From: Anaerolineaceae bacterium
GTDB taxonomy: Bacteria > Chloroflexota > Anaerolineae > Anaerolineales > Anaerolineaceae
Length of the DNA stretch: 6,156 bases
Assembly: GCA_003542325.1 (NCBI GenBank)
Contig: DPKV01000225.1
Coordinates: 1 to 6,156, forward strand
Direction: 5' to 3'
Both the position numbers and the translations under genes were made by a program. Under the pieces are notes generated by a model. That model did no database searches. It was given only the letters and a program-made list of their open reading frames with translations, and had not been told where the DNA came from. This document shows, piece after piece, positions 1 to 5,302 of this stretch (positions within the stretch are counted from its first letter, which is position 1; each line of letters begins with the position of its first letter).

Positions 1-1002
1 GGTCACGAGTACCTGCGGATTGTCACCCAAACCATCCGGGATCACACCCGCATCCCGCAGGACGAGTTCGACCACGACGTCCCCCATCGCAAAACCTACG
101 CCGGGCAGCCGGTTGCCGCCCACATCCCCCACCAGGTTGTCGTAACGCCCCCCGCCCAGAACGGCGCGGGACTTTCCGCCCAGTTCAAAGGCCTCGAACA
201 CGGTACCGGTGTAGTAATCCAGCCCGCGGATGATCTTCGGATTAAAAGTAATGTAGTCTTGCACCCCAAACGTGCGGATCAGATCAAAGAATTCAACCAG
301 TTCCTCCGATTCCTGCCAAAGGTTTTCATTATTTAATACCTCCGTCAGGCCATCCACCTGGATCTCATTCAGCCCGTTATCAAATGCTTCAGCCCGCCAG
401 GCCTGTGGAGAGAGCTTATCCACTTTATCGACGACTTTAAAGACCTTTGGCCGCAAGTCTTTTGCGATTTCCAACCGGGAGAACGCAGCATCCATTAAAC
501 GACGGTTGTTCACATAGATCCGCACCTGCTCCGGCTTCAAGCCTGTCTCTTTCAGGAAAGTTGCCGCTACAGCCACGATCTCGGCGTCCGCGGCGACACT
601 CTCCGTGCCGATCAGGTCAATGTTCCATTGGAAAAACTCCCGGGTGCGGCCGCGCTGCGGTTTCTCATAACGCCACATGGGACCGATCGACCACCAGCGC
701 AGGGGCAAAGGCAGTTCAAATTGTTTTTGGGCAACCATCCGGGCCAGGGTGGGAGTCAATTCCGGGCGCAGGGTCAAATCTTCGCCACCGCGGGATTTGA
801 AAACAAAGGATTGCTCCTTGACCAGCTCCTCGCCGGATTTGGCGGCATACAGGTCAATGAACTCCAGACACGGCCCATCATATTCCTGGTATCCAAACCG
901 CGTGGAGACGTTCCGGATGATGTCAAACATCCACCGTCTCACGGCCATATCCTCCGGATAAAAATCCCGGGTGCCTTTTACACTGTGTACGATCTCTGCC
1001 AT
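1..1002 (-). CDS. hisS: Histidyl-tRNA synthetase, 3' end outside window
   Basis: Cytoplasmic class II aminoacyl-tRNA synthetase that charges tRNA-His with histidine. The reading frame is open from an ATG at 1002-1000 to the window edge, giving 334 residues. Visible landmarks: KGTRDFYPED near residues 9-18; LRPELTPTLARM (78-89), which binds ATP/histidine; class II motif 2 around MWRYEKPQRGRTREF (109-123); the histidine-specific motif RGLDYYTGTVFE (259-270); and motif 3 starting GGGRYDNL (283-290) with PGVGFAMG (300-307). HisRS proteins are usually about 420-460 residues, so the missing part is the rest of the catalytic core and the C-terminal anticodon-binding domain. A purine-rich RBS (GAGGAAG) lies 2 bases before the ATG, somewhat close. 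The PELTPTLARM form differs from the E. coli type (PEGTAGCVRA) and resembles HisRS of Bacteroidota and Chloroflexota, from memory. The gene is divergent from the plus-strand cluster and probably functionally unrelated to it. Identity is very secure. Confidence 0.97.
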   Translation of the reverse strand, partial: MAEIVHSVKGTRDFYPEDMAVRRWMFDIIRNVSTRFGYQEYDGPCLEFIDLYAAKSGEELVKEQSFVFKSRGGEDLTLRPELTPTLARMVAQKQFELPLPLRWWSIGPMWRYEKPQRGRTREFFQWNIDLIGTESVAADAEIVAVAATFLKETGLKPEQVRIYVNNRRLMDAAFSRLEIAKDLRPKVFKVVDKVDKLSPQAWRAEAFDNGLNEIQVDGLTEVLNNENLWQESEELVEFFDLIRTFGVQDYITFNPKIIRGLDYYTGTVFEAFELGGKSRAVLGGGRYDNLVGDVGGNRLPGVGFAMGDVVVELVLRDAGVIPDGLGDNPQVLVT

Positions 1003-1031
1003 AACTTCCTCAATAATTGGTGTTTTGTCCT

Positions 1032-1063
1032 AGTATAACACTTCCATTTGAACTAATTGTCAA
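1032..1063 (-). promoter_or_regulatory. Probable hisS promoter
   Basis: Read on the minus strand, a perfect -35 box TTGACA (1063-1058) is followed after 20 bases by TATACT (1037-1032), five of six matches to the -10 consensus. It is preceded by TGT, which makes an extended -10 element (TGnTATACT). The 20-base spacer is longer than the ideal 17, but an extended -10 tolerates a poor -35. The -10 lies about 30 bases upstream of the hisS ATG, leaving a short leader. I see no T-box or other tRNA-sensing leader in that space. Confidence 0.55.
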
Positions 1064-1074
1064 AATCAGGAAGA

Positions 1075-1103
1075 ATTACATCTGGGAAGATACGAAATAT
1101 ACG
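1075..1103 (+). promoter_or_regulatory. Possible weak promoter for the plus-strand regulatory genes
   Basis: ATTACA (1075-1080, four of six matches to TTGACA) and TATACG (1098-1103, four of six matches to TATAAT) are separated by exactly 17 bases. They lie about 42 bases before the first plus-strand ATG. The region is AT-rich and lies between divergent genes, so a promoter is expected here, but each box is only a moderate match. An alternative -10, TAAAAT at 1105-1110, has no good -35 at a normal distance. No Rex-like inverted repeat was found in this intergenic region, unlike the one further downstream. Confidence 0.3.
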
Positions 1104-1145
1104 ATAAAATAGTGACACAATAAAGTTATAAAGGCGAAAGCATTT

Positions 1146-1520
1146 ATGGAAATTAATGAACTGGTCAAAATCATTGACGGGGAAATTTTAACGGATGCCA
1201 GTCTCAACGGGCGTGAGGTCGCCGGTGCGATGGGCGCAGACCTGATGAGCGATGTCCTGGCATCCATCCAACCCGAAGCTGCGTTGTTGACCGGATTGTG
1301 TAATCCCCAGGTCGTCCGGACGGCTCAAATCGCCGATATCCGGGCTATCATATTTGTTCGCGGTAAACATCCCGCCCAGGAAACCATCCTCCTGGCTAAC
1401 GAAGAAGACATCCCCCTGATCACAACCCGCCATGGCCTTTTTGAGGCTTGCGGTTTGCTCTATGCCGCCGGTCTGATCAGTCTGGAAGTTAAGACTGAGG
1501 AAGACTGCTCCTCATCATAA
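1146..1520 (+). CDS. DRTGG-like domain protein (first of two)
   Basis: A 124-residue soluble protein with no signal peptide or membrane segment. The pattern matches the DRTGG-type fold: an N-terminal MEINELVKIIDGEIL, then GREVAGAMGADLMSDVLA (22-39), a hydrophobic strand ALLTG (46-50), DIRAIIFVRG (64-73), and IPLITTRHGLFEACGLLY (89-106). DRTGG domains occur next to HPr kinase, phosphotransacetylase and CBS domains and are thought to be regulatory or ligand-binding; the biochemical function is not established. The sequence parallels the protein at 2537-2887 position by position, so the two look like paralogues. The start ATG is preceded by a weak AAGGCG RBS about 9 bases upstream. The acidic/serine C-terminal tail (KTEEDCSSS) is probably disordered. 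The next gene begins 15 bases after the stop, so the two are likely cotranscribed. Family call fairly sure; exact role unknown. Confidence 0.8.
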   Translation: MEINELVKIIDGEILTDASLNGREVAGAMGADLMSDVLASIQPEAALLTGLCNPQVVRTAQIADIRAIIFVRGKHPAQETILLANEEDIPLITTRHGLFEACGLLYAAGLISLEVKTEEDCSSS

Positions 1521-1535
1521 GGGAATAGGTAACCC

Positions 1536-2507
1536 ATGGCTGCCAAAAGCCCCCTGATCTCAGACGAAAACGCTGAAAACATCACCAGAGTCGAAGAACT
1601 GGCGTATGAACTGCGCATTCGCGAGGTGATGACCAAGAATGTCTTTTGCCTCGAACCCGACACCGTGATGGAAGTTGCCCTGGATACATTCCAGATGGAA
1701 CGTATCTCCGGCGCGCCGGTCACGTCCGGCGGCAAGCTGCTCGGAATCCTGAGCATTGAGGACCTCATCCATGCCTTAAGGGAGAGTAATCTCACTGCCT
1801 CAGTGCGGGAATACATGACCACAGACCTGGTGGTCATCCGCGAATTCGATCCTGTCGTGGAGGCACTCAAGACTTTTTATCAAACGAATTTTGGCCGCTT
1901 ACCCGTTCTCAATGAATCGGACGAGCTGGTTGGGATCATCACCAAAGGAGATATTACCAATGGTCTGTTAAATGCGCTTCAGCGCGATTACCAGGCTGAG
2001 GAATTGATCCGCTATCGGGCCAGCCACCTCTTTGAAGACATCGTCTCAGCACGGACCAGTCTGATCCTGCGGTACAGTATCAAAAAAGGTGATTTCGTCC
2101 ACGGTGGGAACGCCTCCAGCAATATCAAGCGCGCTCTACTGCGGCTGGGCGCATCACCGCAAATTGCCCGGCGGTGTGGGATCGCCATCTACGAAGCTGA
2201 GATGAACCTAATCATCCACACCAACCACGGCGGCACCATCCGGGCGGAAATCGAGCCGCATAAGATCACCATGGAAGCCTATGATGACGGCCCTGGCATT
2301 GAGGATGTTGAATTGGCCATGAAACCCGGTTATTCCACTGCCACCAACGAAGTCCGGGAGATGGGCTTTGGCGCAGGGATGGGGCTGGTCAATATCAAGC
2401 GATGCGTGGACGAGATGAAATTGATCTCTTCCAAAGAGCGGGGCACGAACTTATTTATGATCCTCTATTTGGAGAGTACCGACCACAACCCCAATACCAT
2501 TGGGTAA
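1536..2507 (+). CDS. CBS-domain pair fused to an RsbT-like GHKL ATPase/anti-sigma-type kinase domain
   Basis: 323 residues, cytoplasmic. Residues about 27-86 and 87-148 are two CBS motifs, each with a typical VMT/YMT entry (REVMTKNV; REYMTTDLVV) and a GILSIEDLI / GIITKGDIT exit. Such a pair (Bateman module) usually binds adenine nucleotides. A linker, then residues about 163-313, resembles RsbT/SpoIIAB-type serine kinases: an N-box with E220 and N224 in YEAEMNLIIH, a G1 box DDGPGI (250-255), a GYSTAT segment (265-270), a glycine-rich G2 lid GFGAGMGL (277-284), then VDEM and a GT pair near 303-304. All ATP-binding elements look intact, so it should bind ATP, and it could phosphorylate a partner on serine or threonine. 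No histidine-kinase phosphoacceptor domain is present. It sits between two DRTGG-like genes. A nucleotide-gated kinase or anti-sigma role is inferred; no STAS-domain or sigma partner is visible in the window. Confidence 0.85.
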   Translation: MAAKSPLISDENAENITRVEELAYELRIREVMTKNVFCLEPDTVMEVALDTFQMERISGAPVTSGGKLLGILSIEDLIHALRESNLTASVREYMTTDLVVIREFDPVVEALKTFYQTNFGRLPVLNESDELVGIITKGDITNGLLNALQRDYQAEELIRYRASHLFEDIVSARTSLILRYSIKKGDFVHGGNASSNIKRALLRLGASPQIARRCGIAIYEAEMNLIIHTNHGGTIRAEIEPHKITMEAYDDGPGIEDVELAMKPGYSTATNEVREMGFGAGMGLVNIKRCVDEMKLISSKERGTNLFMILYLESTDHNPNTIG

Positions 2508-2536
2508 TCCATTTATTTTTCTCAGGATGTAACCTT

Positions 2537-2887
2537 ATGAACCTCAACCAGATCATCCAGTCCCTTGACCTAAAACTCCTCACCGAGCCGAAAGATTTCA
2601 CAGCCATGAACGTCACCAGCGGATATTGTTCAGACCTGCTGAGCTGCGTCATGACAGGCGCAGAGCCTGAAGGCTTGTGGGTGACACTCATGGCCCACGG
2701 GAATATCGTGGCCGTCGCTGCCCTGCTGGACCTCGCAGCCGTCATCATCACCGAGGACGCACAGCCGGAACCGGAGACGATTGTCCAGGCAAACGAAAAG
2801 GGCGTCACACTCCTTTCCTGTCCTCAACCGAATTTTTATGTCAACGGAAAATTATGGGAAATGGGGCTGCCCGCAGCCCAAAAATGA
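2537..2887 (+). CDS. DRTGG-like domain protein (second of two)
   Basis: 116 residues from ATG 2537, preceded by a good AGGA RBS (2524-2527). An upstream in-frame ATG at 2402 would overlap the preceding gene by over 100 bases and adds sequence unlike the family, so it is rejected as the start. The protein begins MNLNQIIQSLDLKLL and continues with VTSGYCSDLLSCVMTGA (26-42), GLWVTLMAHGNIVAVAALLDLAAVIIT (46-72) and a closing GVTLLSC segment (89-95). This is the pattern of small DRTGG/HPr-kinase-N-like proteins next to hydrogenase and NuoEF-type genes in anaerobes. No catalytic residues can be pointed to. It is a diverged paralogue of the protein at 1146-1520. The 29-base gap after the CBS-ATPase gene and the 25-base gap before the PHP gene suggest one transcript. 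Family call good; ligand unknown. Confidence 0.8.
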   Translation: MNLNQIIQSLDLKLLTEPKDFTAMNVTSGYCSDLLSCVMTGAEPEGLWVTLMAHGNIVAVAALLDLAAVIITEDAQPEPETIVQANEKGVTLLSCPQPNFYVNGKLWEMGLPAAQK

Positions 2888-2912
2888 AATCCCAGGCCGG
2901 ATACCATTTAAC

Positions 2913-3674
2913 TTGAAGAAATATCAGGCGGAACTGCACATCCATACCGTCCTCTCGCCTTGTGCGGGGATTGAAATGATTCCCCCGCTGATCGTTCGTA
3001 AAGCGGTCGAGCTGGGGCTGAACCTCATCGCAATCACCGACCACAACGCAGGCGACAATGTCTCCGCTGTGATTGAGGCGGCACGGGACAAAGACCTGAC
3101 CGTCCTTCCCGGTATGGAACTCCAAACCGAAGAGGAAGTCCACTGTCTGTGTTTGTTTGATACCCTGGAACAACTGGGGGAACTCCAGGCCCTTGTTGAC
3201 CGGTCATTACCCCCCATTCAGAACAATGTTGAATTCTTTGGGGAGCAGTTTGTGGTGGACAGCACCGGGGATTTTATCCGTCGAAAAGAACAATTGCTGA
3301 TCACTTCCGCCAAGCTCAGCATTGAAGAAGCTTTCCATGCCGTCCGGAACCTGGGTGGGTTATTCATCCCGGCCCATGTCAACCGGCAGGCTTTCGGATT
3401 GATCTACCACCTCGGCTTTGTACCGACCGATCTGGACCTCATAGCGCTGGAAATTTCCCGTCATATCACCCCGGAACAGGCCAGGCAGGACTACCCGCAG
3501 TTACAACAATACCCCCTCATCCAGAGCGGCGATGTTCATTTCCTGGATGATTTCTTAGGCATCAATCAATTTTTACTCAATGAGCCCACCATTAATGAGT
3601 TAAAAATGGCATTTAAAGGTGAAAAAGGCAGACAATTTTGCCTAAAACCCGGTTTTGACGATTCTCAACCTTAA
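2913..3674 (+). CDS. PHP-domain metal-dependent phosphoesterase
   Basis: 253 residues if translation starts at TTG 2913, which places HxH at residues 9-11 in the opening KKYQAELHIHTVLSPC, as is usual for small PHP proteins. Expected metal ligands are present: H9 and H11, D43-H44 in ITDHNAGDN (41-49), E69 in LPGMEL, H77 in EEVHCLCLFD, H155 in IPAHVNR, and D207/H209 in SGDVHFLDD. The fold is that of TrpH/YciV-like nucleases and phosphatases, which hydrolyse phosphomonoesters or small nucleotides with two or three divalent metals. The substrate cannot be read from sequence. Alternative in-frame ATGs at 2838 (278 residues) and 2781 (297) overlap the previous gene and add non-conserved residues without a good RBS; the TTG also has only a weak RBS (AGGCCGG, about 12 bases away), so the start is uncertain. 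It closes the regulatory block, and a 120-base gap follows. Confidence 0.85.
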   Translation: MKKYQAELHIHTVLSPCAGIEMIPPLIVRKAVELGLNLIAITDHNAGDNVSAVIEAARDKDLTVLPGMELQTEEEVHCLCLFDTLEQLGELQALVDRSLPPIQNNVEFFGEQFVVDSTGDFIRRKEQLLITSAKLSIEEAFHAVRNLGGLFIPAHVNRQAFGLIYHLGFVPTDLDLIALEISRHITPEQARQDYPQLQQYPLIQSGDVHFLDDFLGINQFLLNEPTINELKMAFKGEKGRQFCLKPGFDDSQP

Positions 3675-3690
3675 ACATGACATTTGGACA

Positions 3691-3719
3691 TTGACCAGGT
3701 TTGCAAGCGGGATTAAACT
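3691..3719 (+). promoter_or_regulatory. Probable internal promoter for the redox genes
   Basis: TTGACC (3691-3696, five of six matches to TTGACA) and TAAACT (3714-3719, four of six matches to TATAAT) are separated by the ideal 17 bases, within the 120-base gap between the PHP gene and the NuoE-like gene. Transcription would start near 3726, inside the inverted repeat described next, leaving a leader of about 70 bases. I found no terminator in the gap, so the redox genes may also receive read-through from the upstream genes. Confidence 0.5.
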
Positions 3720-3722
3720 CAT

Positions 3723-3740
3723 TTGTGGTAATTTTCACAA
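3723..3740 (+). promoter_or_regulatory. Candidate Rex (redox repressor) operator
   Basis: An 18-base interrupted inverted repeat, TTGTGGTAATTTTCACAA. Rex operators follow the general form TTGTGA-N6-TCACAA, and this site matches 11 of those 12 fixed positions, differing only by G for A at 3728. Within the 9-base half-sites, 7 of 9 positions are complementary. It begins 3 bases after the predicted -10 box, so bound Rex would cover the start site and block transcription; NADH binding releases Rex. The genes immediately downstream handle NADH electrons, which fits known Rex regulons. No rex gene lies in the window, so this rests on motif and context. Confidence 0.6.
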
Positions 3741-3794
3741 TCGGAATTGTATCGCGCCACTTACCAAGACTAATATTATTGGAGTTAGTACCAG

Positions 3795-4310
3795 ATGTTA
3801 TCGACTATCGAAAAAATCCCCGGTGCTGAACCGCTGGAAAATCCCGAACAACGAACCCTCATTGACCAGATTCTTGAAGAGAATAAGGGCATTCCAGGCT
3901 CGACCATGGTTGTATTGAACAGCCTGCAGGAAGCAATTGGCTATATTTCGCCAGCCATGCAGGTCTATGTCGCCAGGAAATTAGACGAACCCATCAGCAG
4001 AATCCATGGCGTTGTGTCTTTCTACTCTTTCTTTACCACCACTCCCCGCGGCAAACACACCATCAAATTCTGCATTGGCACAGCCTGCTACGTTGGCGGC
4101 ATCGGTCAAATTATCGAAAAAGCCAAGCAGGTTCTGGGGATCGAACCCGGTGAAACAACCGAAGATGGTCTGATCACATTGGAGCTTTGCCGCTGCGTTG
4201 GCGCCTGCAGCCAAGCCCCGGTAATCGTGGTGGATGACGAGGTTATGGGACGCACAAAGCCGAACCGCTTCCCCAAAGTTATCCAGGACATCAAAGCACA
4301 GGAAGAGTAA
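3795..4310 (+). CDS. nuoE: NuoE/HydC-type [2Fe-2S] subunit of an NADH-linked oxidoreductase
   Basis: 171 residues, soluble. It carries a helical N-terminal part (about 15-85, with IPGSTMVVLNSLQEAIGYI and RIHGVVSFYSFF) followed by a thioredoxin-like ferredoxin domain. Four [2Fe-2S] ligands are present: C93 and C98 in FCIGTACYVGG, and C134 and C138 in CRCVGACSQAP; C132 is an extra cysteine. These proteins pass electrons between the FMN of a NuoF/HydB partner and other clusters in complex I, NAD-reducing hydrogenases or NAD-linked formate dehydrogenases. The length is normal for the family (about 150-180). The ATG at 3795 has a TTGGAG RBS (3779-3784) 10 bases upstream. It is the first gene after the Rex-type site, and the next start codon is one base past its stop. 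Which enzyme it belongs to (hydrogenase, formate dehydrogenase or other) cannot be settled here; hydC would be an equally fair symbol. Confidence 0.93.
   Translation: MLSTIEKIPGAEPLENPEQRTLIDQILEENKGIPGSTMVVLNSLQEAIGYISPAMQVYVARKLDEPISRIHGVVSFYSFFTTTPRGKHTIKFCIGTACYVGGIGQIIEKAKQVLGIEPGETTEDGLITLELCRCVGACSQAPVIVVDDEVMGRTKPNRFPKVIQDIKAQEE
4300..4305 (+). promoter_or_regulatory. Ribosome binding site supporting a TTG start
   Basis: AGGAAG inside the last codons of the NuoE-like gene lies 6 bases before TTG 4312. No ATG or GTG lies close to the family's conserved N-terminus in that frame. The site therefore fixes the start of the following ATPase gene and suggests translational coupling with nuoE. 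Confidence 0.65.
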
Positions 4311-4311
4311 T

Positions 4312-4884
4312 TTGCGAGAACTGGCCCTGCATATCCTCGATATCGCTGAAAACAGCATCTCGGCTGGAGCGACTCGGATCAAGGTTTCGGTCAACGAAAA
4401 TCTGAAAGACGATCTGCTCCGGATCATCATTGAGGATAATGGCAGGGGCATGGATATAGCAACACTGGCCAGGATCACGGACCCGTTCGTGACCTCCCGG
4501 ACAACTCGCAAGGTTGGTTTGGGGCTGCCTTTCTTCAAAGCAGCAGCCGAGGCCTGCGAGGGCAGCCTGAATATCCAATCAGAACCCGGTGTGGGCACAA
4601 CTGTGACCGTCTTTTTCAAACACAGCCACATCGACCGAATGCCTCTGGGCGACCTTTGCAGCACCTTATTAACACTGATCTTAGGAACACCCGACGTTCA
4701 CTGGCTTTTTGAATATCGGATGAATGATGAGACCTTTGAATTTGATGACGAACCCGTCAAGGAAGCTTTGGCAGGTGTCTCTCTGACGGAACCGGCAGTG
4801 ATGCGGTTTATTCGTGAAATGATCGAGGAAGGCATCGCCGACACCCGCCAAAAAGCATCACATGCAATTGACCACCGCCAATAA
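4312..4884 (+). CDS. Stand-alone GHKL-type ATP-binding protein (histidine-kinase-like ATPase domain only)
   Basis: 190 residues from TTG 4312. The chosen start gives MRELALHILDIAENSISAGA, the conserved N-terminus of this small family. The alternative ATG at 4234 lies well inside nuoE and adds 26 unconserved residues. ATP-fold motifs: N-box around E13-N14, G1 box DNGRGM (42-47), DPFVTSRTTR (57-66), and a short G2 lid VGLGLPFF (68-75), with a GVGTTVTV strand (93-100). There is no sensor, dimerisation/phosphoacceptor histidine domain or membrane segment. The C-terminal part (about 104-190; HIDRMPLGDL, then the acidic DETFEFDDEP) is not a domain I recognise. Similar proteins sit between nuoE- and nuoF-like genes in hydrogenase clusters of Clostridia and Thermotogae. 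It may be a switch or assembly ATPase; a kinase role is unproven. Its stop is 15 bases before the next gene. Confidence 0.83.
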   Translation: MRELALHILDIAENSISAGATRIKVSVNENLKDDLLRIIIEDNGRGMDIATLARITDPFVTSRTTRKVGLGLPFFKAAAEACEGSLNIQSEPGVGTTVTVFFKHSHIDRMPLGDLCSTLLTLILGTPDVHWLFEYRMNDETFEFDDEPVKEALAGVSLTEPAVMRFIREMIEEGIADTRQKASHAIDHRQ

Positions 4885-4899
4885 ACATAGGAGAAAAAC

Positions 4900-5268
4900 A
4901 TGCCTACAGTAAAATCATTAGATGACTTGAAGAAAATTCGTGAAGAAGCCTTAAAGAAGCAACAGCTTAAAGAAACAGCCGGAAAGTCGGAAGTGATCGT
5001 CGGAATGGGCACGGTGGGTATTGCTGCCGGCGCACGTGAGACCCTCAAGGCAATCCTGGATATGATCGAAGCTGAAAACCTGAGTGATATCGTTGTCCGC
5101 CAAACCGGTAATATCGGTCTTGACTCCTTTGAACCCATTGTCCAGGTCATTCTGGCAGGTCAGGAAAAGGTCACCTATGGCAAAGTCTCCCCCGACATGG
5201 CTAAACGCATTATGAAAGAACATGTTGTCGGCGGTGAAATCATCACAGAATATCAAATTAAAGAATAA
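4900..5268 (+). CDS. Thioredoxin-like ferredoxin-fold protein lacking all cluster cysteines
   Basis: 122 residues with a strong RBS (TAGGAG, 4888-4893) 6 bases before the ATG. The sequence follows the small thioredoxin-like [2Fe-2S] ferredoxin family found upstream of HydB/NuoF genes: a helical start SLDDLKKIREEAL, VIVGMGTVGIAAGARETL (32-49), VVRQTGNIGLDSFEPIVQV (65-83), VTYGKVSPDMAKRI (91-104) and EHVVGGEIITEY (107-118). In relatives I recall, these motifs read GTCGIAAGA and TGCxGxC. Here the cysteine positions are V39, N71 and D75, and the protein contains no cysteine anywhere, so it cannot hold a conventional [2Fe-2S] cluster. The surrounding residues are well conserved and the frame is intact, which argues against a decaying pseudogene. 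A structural or scaffold role in the complex is inferred. Annotation pipelines may still label it a ferredoxin, which would mislead. Confidence 0.82.
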   Translation: MPTVKSLDDLKKIREEALKKQQLKETAGKSEVIVGMGTVGIAAGARETLKAILDMIEAENLSDIVVRQTGNIGLDSFEPIVQVILAGQEKVTYGKVSPDMAKRIMKEHVVGGEIITEYQIKE

Positions 5269-5302
5269 TTTATAGCATTTGCACATTTTAGAAGGTAATT
5301 TC

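Noticed and set aside
272..1038. Several plus-strand open frames within the first kilobase
   Set aside because: All lie opposite hisS, whose minus-strand translation is unbroken and carries every class II HisRS motif.
1003..1145. Search for a second Rex-type site or T-box in the hisS divergent region
   Set aside because: Only isolated half-sites such as CACAA (1116-1120) occur, with no partner at the right spacing, and no T-box-like leader fits in the short hisS leader.
1460..1870. Minus-strand open frame of 136 codons rich in Ser/Arg
   Set aside because: It lies opposite the CBS region of a well-supported gene, and its composition is typical of a shadow frame.
3625..3657. Small hairpin AGGCA/TGCCT and a nearby AAAACC/GGTTTT palindrome as a possible terminator
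   Set aside because: Stems are short and AT-rich, both lie inside the PHP coding sequence, and neither is followed by a run of T.
3655..3918. Open frame of 87 codons spanning the gap before the NuoE-like gene
   Set aside because: It overlaps the PHP 3' end and the start of nuoE, has no RBS and no family resemblance; the gap is better explained by promoter and operator.
3981..4664. Long minus-strand open frame of 227 codons
   Set aside because: It is antisense to the NuoE-like and GHKL genes, both of which have clear family motifs. The translation is low in recognisable structure and matches nothing I know.
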